Both the position numbers and the translations under genes were made by a program. From contig DATBHW010000011.1 in assembly GCA_036557285.1 (NCBI GenBank), forward strand, positions 62,001 to 126,000: a stretch of 64,000 nucleotides of DNA, written 5' to 3'. Under the pieces are notes generated by a model that was given only the letters and a program-made list of their open reading frames with translations, did no database searches and was not told where the DNA came from. Each line of letters begins with the position of its first letter. The first letter of the stretch is position 1. Positions 7,962 to 15,669 of this stretch are shown piece by piece. This DNA comes from Ktedonobacterales bacterium (GTDB taxonomy: Bacteria > Chloroflexota > Ktedonobacteria > Ktedonobacterales > DATBGS01).

Positions 7962-10900
7962 GTGTATCTCAAGCGTCTGGAATTACACGGGTTTAAGAGC
8001 TTTGCGGCGCGTACTGAGCTGGAGTTTGCGCCAGGCATTACCGCTATTGTTGGCCCTAATGGCAGCGGGAAAAGTAATGTGGCCGATGCGGTGCGCTGGG
8101 TGCTTGGCGAGCAAAGCATGCGCCAGTTGCGCGGCAAAAAGAGCGAGGACATCATCTTTGCTGGCGCCCAGGGCAAGGCGGCAATGGGAATGGCGGAGGT
8201 TTCGCTTCTGCTGGATAACAGCGCGGGCTGGCTGCCCTCGGAGTATACCGAGGTGAAGATGACGCGGCGCAGCTATCGCTCCGGTGAGAACGAATATCTT
8301 CTCAATAATACCAGGGTTCGTTTACGTGATCTGCTGCTGCTGCTGGCGCAGGCGCACATCGGACACGATTCGTATACAGTGGTTGGGCAGGGGCTGGTGG
8401 ATGCGGCGCTGAGTTTGCGCGCCGAGGAGCGCCGCAGCCTCTTTGAAGATGCGGCGGGCATCCGCCATTTTCAGGCGCAGCGCGATGACGCCGAGACGAA
8501 ACTGCTGCAAACGGAACAGAATCTGAGTCGGCTGCATGATATTCTGGCCGAGATCGAGCCGCGTCTGGCGCCGCTGGCTGAACAAGCGCGGCGCGCGCGA
8601 GAATACGCCGTTGTTCAGGAAGAGTATCAGGGCAAGCTTTCGACATGGTATGCCCAGCAATGGAAAAGGCTGGAAACGCAGCGCCAGCGCGCCGAAGGGG
8701 TCGAGGCCGAGCGAAGCACTGAATTGACCCGGATTCAGGCGCAACTTGCTGGCGACGATGAGCACCTGCGCGAGTTGCGTCTGGAGCGCGAGCGCGTGAC
8801 AGCCCAGGCGGTGGGCCTCCGCAAGACGCGCGGCGAATTGCTGAATCGGATACAGACGCTGGAGCGCGAGGCGGCGGTGGCTGAAGAGCGGCTGGACAAC
8901 CTTTCGCGCCAGAGCGGCGAATTGACGCAGGAACAAGAGCAGCAGCGCCAGCAGGTAGCAGCGGCAGAGCAACGTGTTGCCGCATTGCAGCAGGAGATGG
9001 CGGAACTGGCCGAAAAGGTGGCCGACGGCTCAGACGCTTTGCAAGCGATGGAGCGCGCGGTTGCTTCACTGCGCCAGCAGCAGGAGCGGGAAGAAACTCG
9101 CCTGCGCGCGTCACAGCGCGAGGTGATTCAGACTCAGACGCGCCTGGGCGCTTCACAGAGCGAGCTAGGGCGTCTTCAGCGGCAACTGGGTGAGCGCAAT
9201 CGCGCGCTGGCAGCCCGGCGTGAGACGCTGGCGCAGAGCCAGGAACGCTTAAATGCTGCACAGAGCAAGTTGGAGGCGCAGCAGCAGTTGTTGACGGCAG
9301 CGCAGAGCGAGGGCGAGCAGCTTGCCGAGCGCCGTCAGGAGCTAGCGCGCGCGATAAGCGAAGCTCAGAACGAGCAGGAGGCATTGCGCGAGGCGCTGGG
9401 TGATGCCCAACGTGAGCGGCGCGGCGTTGCTGATCGGCTGGCATTGCTGCGCGAGTGGCGCGACAACTTGAGCGGCTACGGTGATGGGGTACGCGCACTG
9501 CTTCAGGCGCCCGCTGGCAAAATCCCTCCCATTGTTGGGACGGTGGCGCAACTGGCGGCGGTTCCAGAGGGGATGGATATAGCCCTGGAGGCGGCTTTAG
9601 GGCCACTGCTTCAGGCGGTGGTAGTTCGCTCGGCGAGTGATGCGCTGACTTGCCTCGATTACCTGCGCTCAATTCGTGGTGGCCGGGCATTATTGGTCTG
9701 GGCAAGTGATGAGGGGCGAGCCAATCCAGCCTATGCTGGCGGCGCCTCGACCAAAGCTGCCGATGGGAAAGCTGACAGGTATCTGGGGCAGCGAGCATCG
9801 GCGCTTGTTTCCTCATCTCCAGAGTATCAGGCACTTTTTCAGCGCCTCCTTGGCGACACGGTGGTGGTACGCGATCTGGCGTCGGCGGGGAGTTATCTTG
9901 CAACGGCCACTGAAGGGAAAGCGGGCGCGCGTGCCGCAAGTGGCGCTGGAGAGGTGCTGCCTCAGCGTATTGTGACGGTGAGGGGTGAGGCGCTGCATGT
10001 GCAAGGCTGGCTGAGCGGCGGTCAGGACGCAGGCGAACATCAGGGGCTGCTGGCCCGCGAGCGCGAACTGCGTGAGCTGCCTGGGCAGTTGGAGCAGCAC
10101 GATCAGGCTATCGAGCAGCAGGAGAAGCTGCTCACCCAGGCGCGGCAGGCGCAAGAAGAACGCAAACACCAGCTAGCTACCCTGGAGCGCGCTGCGCAGC
10201 AGGTTGAGGCGCGCCTGACGACACTGAACCGCGAGGCGTTGGGATTGCGCCAGGCCGCCGAGCGCGCGCAAAGCGAGCTACAGGTGGGCCGGTCGGTGGA
10301 AGAACAGCTTGCAGGGGAAGTGGTCGGTCTGGAGCAGGAATTGACCGCTGCCCAGGCGCGCGTAGCCGAACAGGAGTCGGCGCTGCGCGACGCTAATGAG
10401 CGAGCCGAGGAGGTGCAGGAAGAAGTGGAGGGACAGGCGCGCCAGTTTCGGGAGCGCCAGGAGGAACTGAGCCGCCAGCGCACCACTCTGGCGGTTCAGA
10501 AGCAGGAAGAGAAAACGCTTGCACAACATCTGGAGCAGCAGCGCACTCAGGCGCGTGACTTCGGCGCGCAGATTATCCGGCGGACCGAACGCCTGACAGA
10601 GATGGAGCGCCAATCAACCGCCCTGGCGACTCAATTGGAGCGCCAGAAGGCAGAACTGGACGATCTGCGCGCGCAATCCCGTGATTTTGGCGCGCGCTTA
10701 CACGAAGCCGAAGAGCAGGTGGCAGAACACAACCGACAACTGTTGGAACTGGAACAAGGTCAGGGAGATTTGCGTCAGGAGCAGGCGAAGCTGGAAGTTG
10801 AGTATCGTCGCTGCCTGCTCGATGTGCAGCGCAGCCATGATGCCGTTGAGGCGCTGCTGCAACAGATGCAGGAAGAGTTAGGGCTGAGTGATCCGGCGCT

Positions 10901-11618
10901 CTTACCTCAGCAGGGAAACGATGAGCATGGCGGCCAGGATGGAGAAGCTGGCGAAGGATCGGTGCGGCGCCAGATTGAAGGGTTGCGCGCCCGTCTGAAA
11001 GAGTTGAGCAGCCACGACCCCAATGCGCCCAAGGAATATGAGGATGCCCGCGAACGCTACGAGTTTCTGACTGCGCAGGTGCAGGATATGGAGAGTGCCG
11101 CCGCGAATCTGCGCCATCTGATTAGCGAACTGGATACGACGATGAAGCGCCAGTTTGAGGAGACGTTCCATGCGGTGAATGAGCATTTCCGCCGCCATTT
11201 CACTACGCTGTTTCGTGGCGGCGCGGCGCACCTGGAGTTGACGGCGCCAAAAGATGAGGAACGCAACGGCCCAGCCGGAGGTGTTGAGGTGGTGGTGCAG
11301 CCGCCAGGGAAAAAGGCCCAGGATCTTTCGCTTCTTTCGGGAGGCGAGCGGGCGCTGGTTTCGGCTGCGCTGCTGTTTGCCTTGCTGGAAACGAACCCGC
11401 CCCCGTTCTGTTTGATGGATGAGGTGGATGCGGCGCTGGACGAGACGAATGTGGCGCGCTTCTGCGATATTCTGCAAGCCCTCGCAGAGCGCACACAGTT
11501 TATTGTGGTGACGCATAACCGGGTGACAATGACGGCAGCCGGGGCCATTTATGGGGTCTCGATGGGTACCGATAGTGTTTCCCGCATTCTTTCGATGCGT
11601 ATGGCAAGTGTTGGATAG
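7962..11618 (+). CDS. smc: chromosome segregation protein SMC
   Basis: A 1218-residue SMC ATPase, the core of the bacterial condensin that organises and segregates the chromosome. The order is canonical: VYLKRLELHGFKSF and Walker A GPNGSGKSN at the N-terminus, a long Gln/Arg/Glu-rich coiled coil, the hinge at about residues 500-690 (GYGDGVRALL, LGPLLQAVVV, LSGGQDAG), a second coiled coil, then the LSGGERAL signature and Walker B FCLMDEVDAALDETN. GTG 7962 is preceded by GAGGAGGG at a 10-base gap. The frame stays open upstream to 7767, but that part crosses the divergent gene and has no family similarity. ScpA and ScpB genes are not in the window. Confidence 0.96.
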   Translation: MYLKRLELHGFKSFAARTELEFAPGITAIVGPNGSGKSNVADAVRWVLGEQSMRQLRGKKSEDIIFAGAQGKAAMGMAEVSLLLDNSAGWLPSEYTEVKMTRRSYRSGENEYLLNNTRVRLRDLLLLLAQAHIGHDSYTVVGQGLVDAALSLRAEERRSLFEDAAGIRHFQAQRDDAETKLLQTEQNLSRLHDILAEIEPRLAPLAEQARRAREYAVVQEEYQGKLSTWYAQQWKRLETQRQRAEGVEAERSTELTRIQAQLAGDDEHLRELRLERERVTAQAVGLRKTRGELLNRIQTLEREAAVAEERLDNLSRQSGELTQEQEQQRQQVAAAEQRVAALQQEMAELAEKVADGSDALQAMERAVASLRQQQEREETRLRASQREVIQTQTRLGASQSELGRLQRQLGERNRALAARRETLAQSQERLNAAQSKLEAQQQLLTAAQSEGEQLAERRQELARAISEAQNEQEALREALGDAQRERRGVADRLALLREWRDNLSGYGDGVRALLQAPAGKIPPIVGTVAQLAAVPEGMDIALEAALGPLLQAVVVRSASDALTCLDYLRSIRGGRALLVWASDEGRANPAYAGGASTKAADGKADRYLGQRASALVSSSPEYQALFQRLLGDTVVVRDLASAGSYLATATEGKAGARAASGAGEVLPQRIVTVRGEALHVQGWLSGGQDAGEHQGLLARERELRELPGQLEQHDQAIEQQEKLLTQARQAQEERKHQLATLERAAQQVEARLTTLNREALGLRQAAERAQSELQVGRSVEEQLAGEVVGLEQELTAAQARVAEQESALRDANERAEEVQEEVEGQARQFRERQEELSRQRTTLAVQKQEEKTLAQHLEQQRTQARDFGAQIIRRTERLTEMERQSTALATQLERQKAELDDLRAQSRDFGARLHEAEEQVAEHNRQLLELEQGQGDLRQEQAKLEVEYRRCLLDVQRSHDAVEALLQQMQEELGLSDPALLPQQGNDEHGGQDGEAGEGSVRRQIEGLRARLKELSSHDPNAPKEYEDARERYEFLTAQVQDMESAAANLRHLISELDTTMKRQFEETFHAVNEHFRRHFTTLFRGGAAHLELTAPKDEERNGPAGGVEVVVQPPGKKAQDLSLLSGGERALVSAALLFALLETNPPPFCLMDEVDAALDETNVARFCDILQALAERTQFIVVTHNRVTMTAAGAIYGVSMGTDSVSRILSMRMASVG

Positions 11619-11681
11619 CCTGCGCTTTTCAGAGAACGGTGAGAGAATGGTGCGTCAGAGCTATGATGAGGAGGTTGGTTG

Positions 11682-12026
11682 ATGACGTTGCCAATAGTGA
11701 CGTTTGAGGATTTTCAACGGGTAGAAATGCGCGTAGGGCGCATCGTCGCGGCTGAGCCGTTTCCTGAAGCGCGCAGGCCAGCTTATAAGCTGCGCATTGA
11801 TTTTGGGCCGGAGATTGGTGTGAAACAGTCGAGCGCGCAAGTGACCACTCTCTACAGCCGCGAAGAGCTAGTTGGTCGGCTGATTGTGGGCGTGGTCAAC
11901 TTTCCGCCGCGCCGGGTCGCGGGGTTTAATTCAGAGGCGCTGGTGCTTGGCGCAGCCGACCTGGAGGGAGCAGTGGTGCTGCTGCAACTGGAGCGCGATG
12001 TTCCGCCAGGGGCGCGCATATTTTAG
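11682..12026 (+). CDS. csaA: CsaA-like tRNA-binding domain protein
   Basis: A 114-residue protein made of a single tRNA-binding OB fold of the CsaA type, known as an export-related chaperone and structure-specific tRNA binder. Diagnostic segments are VEMRVGRIVAAEPFPEARRPAYKL, FGPEIGVKQSSAQ and VVNFPPRRVAGFNSEALVLG. ATG 11682 follows GAGGAGG at 7 bases; a TTG one codon earlier is less well placed. It lies 63 bp after smc and 55 bp before thymidine kinase on the same strand and may be in one transcript with them. Confidence 0.93.
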   Translation: MTLPIVTFEDFQRVEMRVGRIVAAEPFPEARRPAYKLRIDFGPEIGVKQSSAQVTTLYSREELVGRLIVGVVNFPPRRVAGFNSEALVLGAADLEGAVVLLQLERDVPPGARIF

Positions 12027-12081
12027 GGTTCGGGACCGCGCGCTTTGGGGCGCAAAAGATATATTGCTGAGGGATGGCGCT

Positions 12082-12708
12082 ATGGAGATTGGATCGCACA
12101 CGCGGAGCAATGGGATGCTGCCGCGCCCCCATGTCTACTATCTGGAAATGATTGTTGGGCCAATGTTCAGCGGTAAATCGGAGGAACTGATTCGCCGGGT
12201 GCGGCGGGCAATGATTGCTGAGCAGCAGGTGCAGGTCTTCTATCCGGCTCAGGATACGCGCGCCAATAACGGGTCCATTATCTCGCGCAATGGATTGAGG
12301 GTCGTGGCCGAGCAGGTGGAGAAGATAGCAGTTTGTCGTGAGCGATTGTTCGCGCTGCCCCAACTGCCAGAAGTGGTTGCCTTCGATGAGGCGCAGTTTT
12401 TTGACGCTGAATTAGGCCCGCTGGTGGAAGCATTGATCGGCGGCGGCGTGCGGGTGATCGTCGCCGCGCTCGATCTTGATTTTGCTGGCCGCCCGTTTGG
12501 CCCTACCATCCCTCAATTACTGGCAATTGCGGATCGGGTTGATAAGCTCACGGCGGTCTGCGCGGTCTGTGGGTCCGAAGCAGCGGTACGCTCGCAGCGC
12601 CTGGTGGATGGCCGCCCCGCGACGAAAGATAGCCCCCTGGTGCTGGTTGGCGATACGGCGGAGGGCTATGAGGCGCGCTGCCTCCGCTGCTACGAACCGC
12701 CGGGATAA
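12082..12708 (+). CDS. tdk: thymidine kinase
   Basis: A 208-residue type II thymidine kinase, which salvages thymidine to dTMP. P-loop GPMFSGKSEEL near residue 30, the DEAQFF Walker B-like motif, LDLDFAGRPFGP lasso region and two zinc-binding pairs (CAVCG and CLRC) are all present. ATG 12082 has GAGGGA eight bases upstream; the frame upstream overlaps csaA and is not coding. A GC-rich hairpin (12697-12704 with 12717-12724) spans the stop codon. Confidence 0.95.
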   Translation: MEIGSHTRSNGMLPRPHVYYLEMIVGPMFSGKSEELIRRVRRAMIAEQQVQVFYPAQDTRANNGSIISRNGLRVVAEQVEKIAVCRERLFALPQLPEVVAFDEAQFFDAELGPLVEALIGGGVRVIVAALDLDFAGRPFGPTIPQLLAIADRVDKLTAVCAVCGSEAAVRSQRLVDGRPATKDSPLVLVGDTAEGYEARCLRCYEPPG

Positions 12709-12779
12709 GTCTTTTGCCCGGCGGGTCGTTCCTGTTCTCTTAGCACGTTGCGCGCGCTTTTTCTTTGCTTTGCTTTATC

Positions 12780-13904
12780 TTATGTGCGTCCAGCCAGAAC
12801 TGGATAGGGGAGATCGAGCGGGCCGACATACTCCGCTGCCGGGCGGATCAGCCGATTATCGCTGACCTGTTCCAGAACGTGTGCAGTCCAGCCAACAGCG
12901 CGGCTGGCGGCGAAGGTGGGAGTATAAAAGTCGGCTGGCAGCCCTACGCCGCGCAGCACTGCCGCAGCGTAAAACTCGACATTGGTATAGAGCCGGTGAC
13001 CAGGCTTGTATTCCTCCAGCAGACGCAAGGCCACGTCTTCCACATGATGCGCCAGGGCAAGCCATTGGGCGTCTTTTTCACCCGCCAGATCTCCGGCTAG
13101 CTTGCGCAGAGCTACTGCTCGCGGGTCTTCGGTCTTATAGACGCGATGTCCAAAGCCCATGATGCGATGCTCTTGCTCAAGCTCCTGACGCAGCCAGGGT
13201 TCGACCTGTTCCTCTGTGCCAATGGCTTCCAGCATTTCGGCAACTTTGGCTGGAGCTCCGCCATGCAGCGGCCCTTTCAACGCGCCGATAGCTCCGGTGA
13301 CGCTGGAGACAAGATCGGAGAGCGTGGAAGCGATCACGCGCGCGGTGAAGGTCGAGGCGTTCATGCCATGATCGGCGGTCAAGACCAGATAGGCGTCGAG
13401 GGCGCGAACCTGGCTGGGGGTCGGCTCTTTGCCGCTGAGTAGATAGAGGTAATTGGCGGTATGGCCCAGATCGTCACGCGAAGCGATGATCGGCTCCCCC
13501 TCTCGATGCCGCTGAAATGCTGCCAGGATGGTTGGGATTTTGGCGGTAAGGCTGATGGCCTGCTCCACTGAGGGAGGAGCAGCAAAATCGTCCATGCTGC
13601 CCAGCGCAGAAACGGCGGTGCGCAGCATATCCATTGGGTCAGCAGTCTCTTGATGCTGTTGGATGATCGTGATGACACGCTCCGGCAGGGTGCGCTGTCC
13701 GGCCATCTGTGCGCGCAGTTGAGCGAGTTCGCTCGCGTTGGGGATTCGGCCATACCAGAGGAGATGGGCAACTTCTTCGAAGGTGGCACGCGCTGCGAGG
13801 TCGCCAATGTCATAGCCGCGATACATCAATCGGCCAGCGGTCCCGTCAACCAGGCTCAACGAGGTGGTGGCTGCAACGACACCTTCCAGTCCCTTTCCAG
13901 TCAT
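12780..13904 (-). CDS. citrate synthase (or 2-methylcitrate synthase)
   Basis: A 374-residue citrate synthase, condensing oxaloacetate with acetyl-CoA or, in close relatives, propionyl-CoA. Catalytic His regions are seen in TADHGMNASTF and GPLHGGAP, and the substrate loop in MGFGHRVYKTEDPRA. It has the short form without the long N-terminal region of the proteobacterial type I enzyme. ATG 13904 follows AAAGGAG. A divergent gene encodes an HTH domain like the one fused to some citrate synthases, across back-to-back promoters. Which acyl-CoA it prefers cannot be told here. Confidence 0.9.
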   Translation of the reverse strand: MTGKGLEGVVAATTSLSLVDGTAGRLMYRGYDIGDLAARATFEEVAHLLWYGRIPNASELAQLRAQMAGQRTLPERVITIIQQHQETADPMDMLRTAVSALGSMDDFAAPPSVEQAISLTAKIPTILAAFQRHREGEPIIASRDDLGHTANYLYLLSGKEPTPSQVRALDAYLVLTADHGMNASTFTARVIASTLSDLVSSVTGAIGALKGPLHGGAPAKVAEMLEAIGTEEQVEPWLRQELEQEHRIMGFGHRVYKTEDPRAVALRKLAGDLAGEKDAQWLALAHHVEDVALRLLEEYKPGHRLYTNVEFYAAAVLRGVGLPADFYTPTFAASRAVGWTAHVLEQVSDNRLIRPAAEYVGPLDLPYPVLAGRT

Positions 13905-13985
13905 GGTGTGCTTCTCCTTTGAGGGTTGATCGCCTGCTGGCTCCAGGAAGCCGATGCAGGCCGTGAAAAACATGTATTTTTATGT

Positions 13986-14014
13986 ATTATAGTTGATTTA
14001 TATTGATTTGTCCA
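13986..14014 (-). promoter_or_regulatory. promoter of the citrate synthase gene
   Basis: On the minus strand TGGACA (14014-14009) and a perfect TATAAT (13991-13986) with a 17-bp spacer. Two TTGATTT copies (13993-13999 and 14003-14009), one helical turn apart, lie inside it and could be an operator. Confidence 0.62.
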
Positions 14015-14022
14015 GATACAGG

Positions 14023-14052
14023 TTGACGAATCTTCTGATTGGCCCGTATACT
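14023..14052 (+). promoter_or_regulatory. promoter of the HTH gene
   Basis: TTGACG (14023-14028) and TATACT (14047-14052) with an 18-bp spacer. The -35 is 8 bp from the -35 of the opposing citrate synthase promoter. Confidence 0.6.
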
Positions 14053-14112
14053 GTTGATGACACACGATGCTATTCTTGTCCTGTCCCTGTTCTGGAAAGG
14101 GGGGAAAGCAAT

Positions 14113-14406
14113 ATGATGGTGATGAATGGGGAAGAATACCTTACGGCTGAAGAGGCGCGGGGCGTGCTAGGTGTGAAGGCGGCGACGCTGTATGCTTATG
14201 TCAGTCGTGGGCTGCTCGCCAGCTATCGCCAGGGGATTAAGCGGCAGCGGCTCTACAAAAAGAGCCAGGTAGAGGCGCTGATTGGCTTGAGGCCGGGCAG
14301 CAAGGCTGATGAGCCTGTGGAAATATCAGCGCCAGCTTCCAGAACTGATGCTGGTGGAGATGAACAGCAGATTCCGCTGGCGGAATCATGGATTCCCTAT
14401 ACATAG
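14113..14406 (+). CDS. stand-alone helix-turn-helix (MerR/excisionase-like) protein
   Basis: A 97-residue protein whose first 60 residues are a MerR/excisionase-type winged HTH: LTAEEARGVLGVKAATLYAYVSRG, then the wing with RQRLYKKSQVEAL. This matches the module found at the N-terminus of some HTH-bearing citrate synthases, but here it is a separate gene divergent from a plain citrate synthase. The last 35 residues are low-complexity and probably disordered. ATG 14113 follows a purine-rich AAGGGGGGAAAG; ATGs at 14116 and 14122 are possible. It probably binds the shared promoter region; this is inference. Confidence 0.78.
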   Translation: MMVMNGEEYLTAEEARGVLGVKAATLYAYVSRGLLASYRQGIKRQRLYKKSQVEALIGLRPGSKADEPVEISAPASRTDAGGDEQQIPLAESWIPYT

Positions 14407-14452
14407 GTATGCTGCCAGGGGGTTTGCCTGATTTTTTTACATCCTGTCCAGG

Positions 14453-14496
14453 CTGCCAGCGTCTGAAAGTGCCTATCGGCTTTCAGGCGCTGGCAG
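14453..14496. terminator. bidirectional hairpin between convergent genes
   Basis: A 17-bp stem with one G-T pair (14453-14469 with 14480-14496) lies between the ends of the HTH gene and the prenyl synthase gene. There is no T tract on either side, so its terminator role is an inference from position. Confidence 0.5.
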
Positions 14497-14541
14497 TGGC
14501 TTCTGAGGAAGTAAAGGCACGGTCGAAGCCTGGTCTTACCT

Positions 14542-15528
14542 CTAGCGGTGCCGCGCCAGCACGAAGTAAGTTAATTCCTCTAGCACTTGCCGGTCTTTGT
14601 TCAGCGGAAAGGTGTTGAGCGCGCTGCGGGCGCGCAACGTGAAACGCCCGGCTTCATCAAAGGCTGCGTGGATGCCTGGCCCCTGAGCCACCCAGCGGAT
14701 AATGGCGTTCAAGCGATCATCGCTGGAGTTTTTGGTGGCAATCAACTGCTGTATTTCATCGCTGTGGCCGTTATTCTGTGTTTGGAGTGCGTAAATCAGG
14801 GGAAGCGTAATCAGCCCCTGGCGCAGATCGTTGCCTGCGGGCTTGCCTATGTCTTCTTTCAAGCCGGTGTAATCAAGCACATCATCAACGATCTGGAAGG
14901 CAATGCCTAGGTTCAGACCAAAATCATACAACGCATCTGCTTGCTCTGTTGTGGCGTTACTGACAATTGCGCCGCCTTTACAACAGGCGGCTATCAGGCA
15001 AGCCGTTTTACGAGAGATACGCTCAAGATACGCATCAACGGAGAGATCAAGCTGGCCGGCGGAGAGGGTTTCCAGAATCGTTCCTTCACAGACGGTAGCG
15101 ACGGTGTCGGAGAAAAGACGAATGACGCGGGTGTCATTGAGGTCGGCGATAATACCTGCGGTGCGGGCGAAGAGGTAATCGCCAAGCAGGATAGCCACTC
15201 CCTCCCCCCAACGCGCATTGATGGTGGGGATGCCTCGGCGGGTGTCGGCGTGGTCAATGATGTCATCGTGAACCAGGGTTGCCAGATGGACCATCTCAAA
15301 GGCGACACTCACCAGCAGGAGTTTCTCAAAAAGATAATCGCCAAGCTTGCCAGAGAGCAGGGTGAGAGCCGTTCGTAGCCTTTTACCTGGCGAGCTTAGC
15401 GCGTGGGCGCTGGCTAAGTTAAGAAGATCGAGTTCAGAACTGGCGCGCTCCTGAAATGTCTGCTCTACAACGTCAAGGTCTTGCTGGATGCCCGAGAATA
15501 AGCGGCTCAACGTGGCCGTGTCGTTCAT
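14542..15528 (-). CDS. polyprenyl diphosphate synthase
   Basis: A 328-residue trans-prenyltransferase that adds isopentenyl units to an allylic diphosphate to make a long polyprenyl chain, for quinone side chains or similar lipids. Both aspartate-rich motifs are present: LVHDDIIDHADTRRG (first) and IVDDVLDYTG (second), with GKRLRTAL upstream. The length and the small residues before the first motif fit hepta- to decaprenyl synthases. ATG 15528 has GGGAGG at good spacing. An extended -10 TGCTATAAT lies at 15617-15625. It is followed in the upstream direction by an MraY-like transferase gene, which also uses polyprenyl carriers. Confidence 0.92.
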   Translation of the reverse strand: MNDTATLSRLFSGIQQDLDVVEQTFQERASSELDLLNLASAHALSSPGKRLRTALTLLSGKLGDYLFEKLLLVSVAFEMVHLATLVHDDIIDHADTRRGIPTINARWGEGVAILLGDYLFARTAGIIADLNDTRVIRLFSDTVATVCEGTILETLSAGQLDLSVDAYLERISRKTACLIAACCKGGAIVSNATTEQADALYDFGLNLGIAFQIVDDVLDYTGLKEDIGKPAGNDLRQGLITLPLIYALQTQNNGHSDEIQQLIATKNSSDDRLNAIIRWVAQGPGIHAAFDEAGRFTLRARSALNTFPLNKDRQVLEELTYFVLARHR

Positions 15529-15616
15529 GGCAGCCTCCCGAATGGTCGTGAGACATTTTATCAGTAGGTAGGGCACTCAACGTCATACGGGGTGCCCTCC
15601 CGCCTCACTACATAAG

Positions 15617-15625
15617 ATTATAGCA
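15617..15625 (-). promoter_or_regulatory. extended -10 for the prenyl synthase gene
   Basis: TGCTATAAT on the minus strand, about 90 bp before the start; no clear -35. Confidence 0.45.
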
Positions 15626-15669
15626 TGGGTCTGCCAAAGGCACAGGTAAAGGAGCGCAGGATACTCTCC

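Noticed and set aside
8302-9939. 545-codon open frame antisense to smc
   Set aside because: It is a shadow of the GC-rich coiled-coil code. It has Pro/Ala/Arg-rich sequence, no ribosome binding site and no family features.
12697-12724. rho-independent terminator after thymidine kinase
   Set aside because: The 8-bp hairpin spans the stop codon and has no T tract after it.
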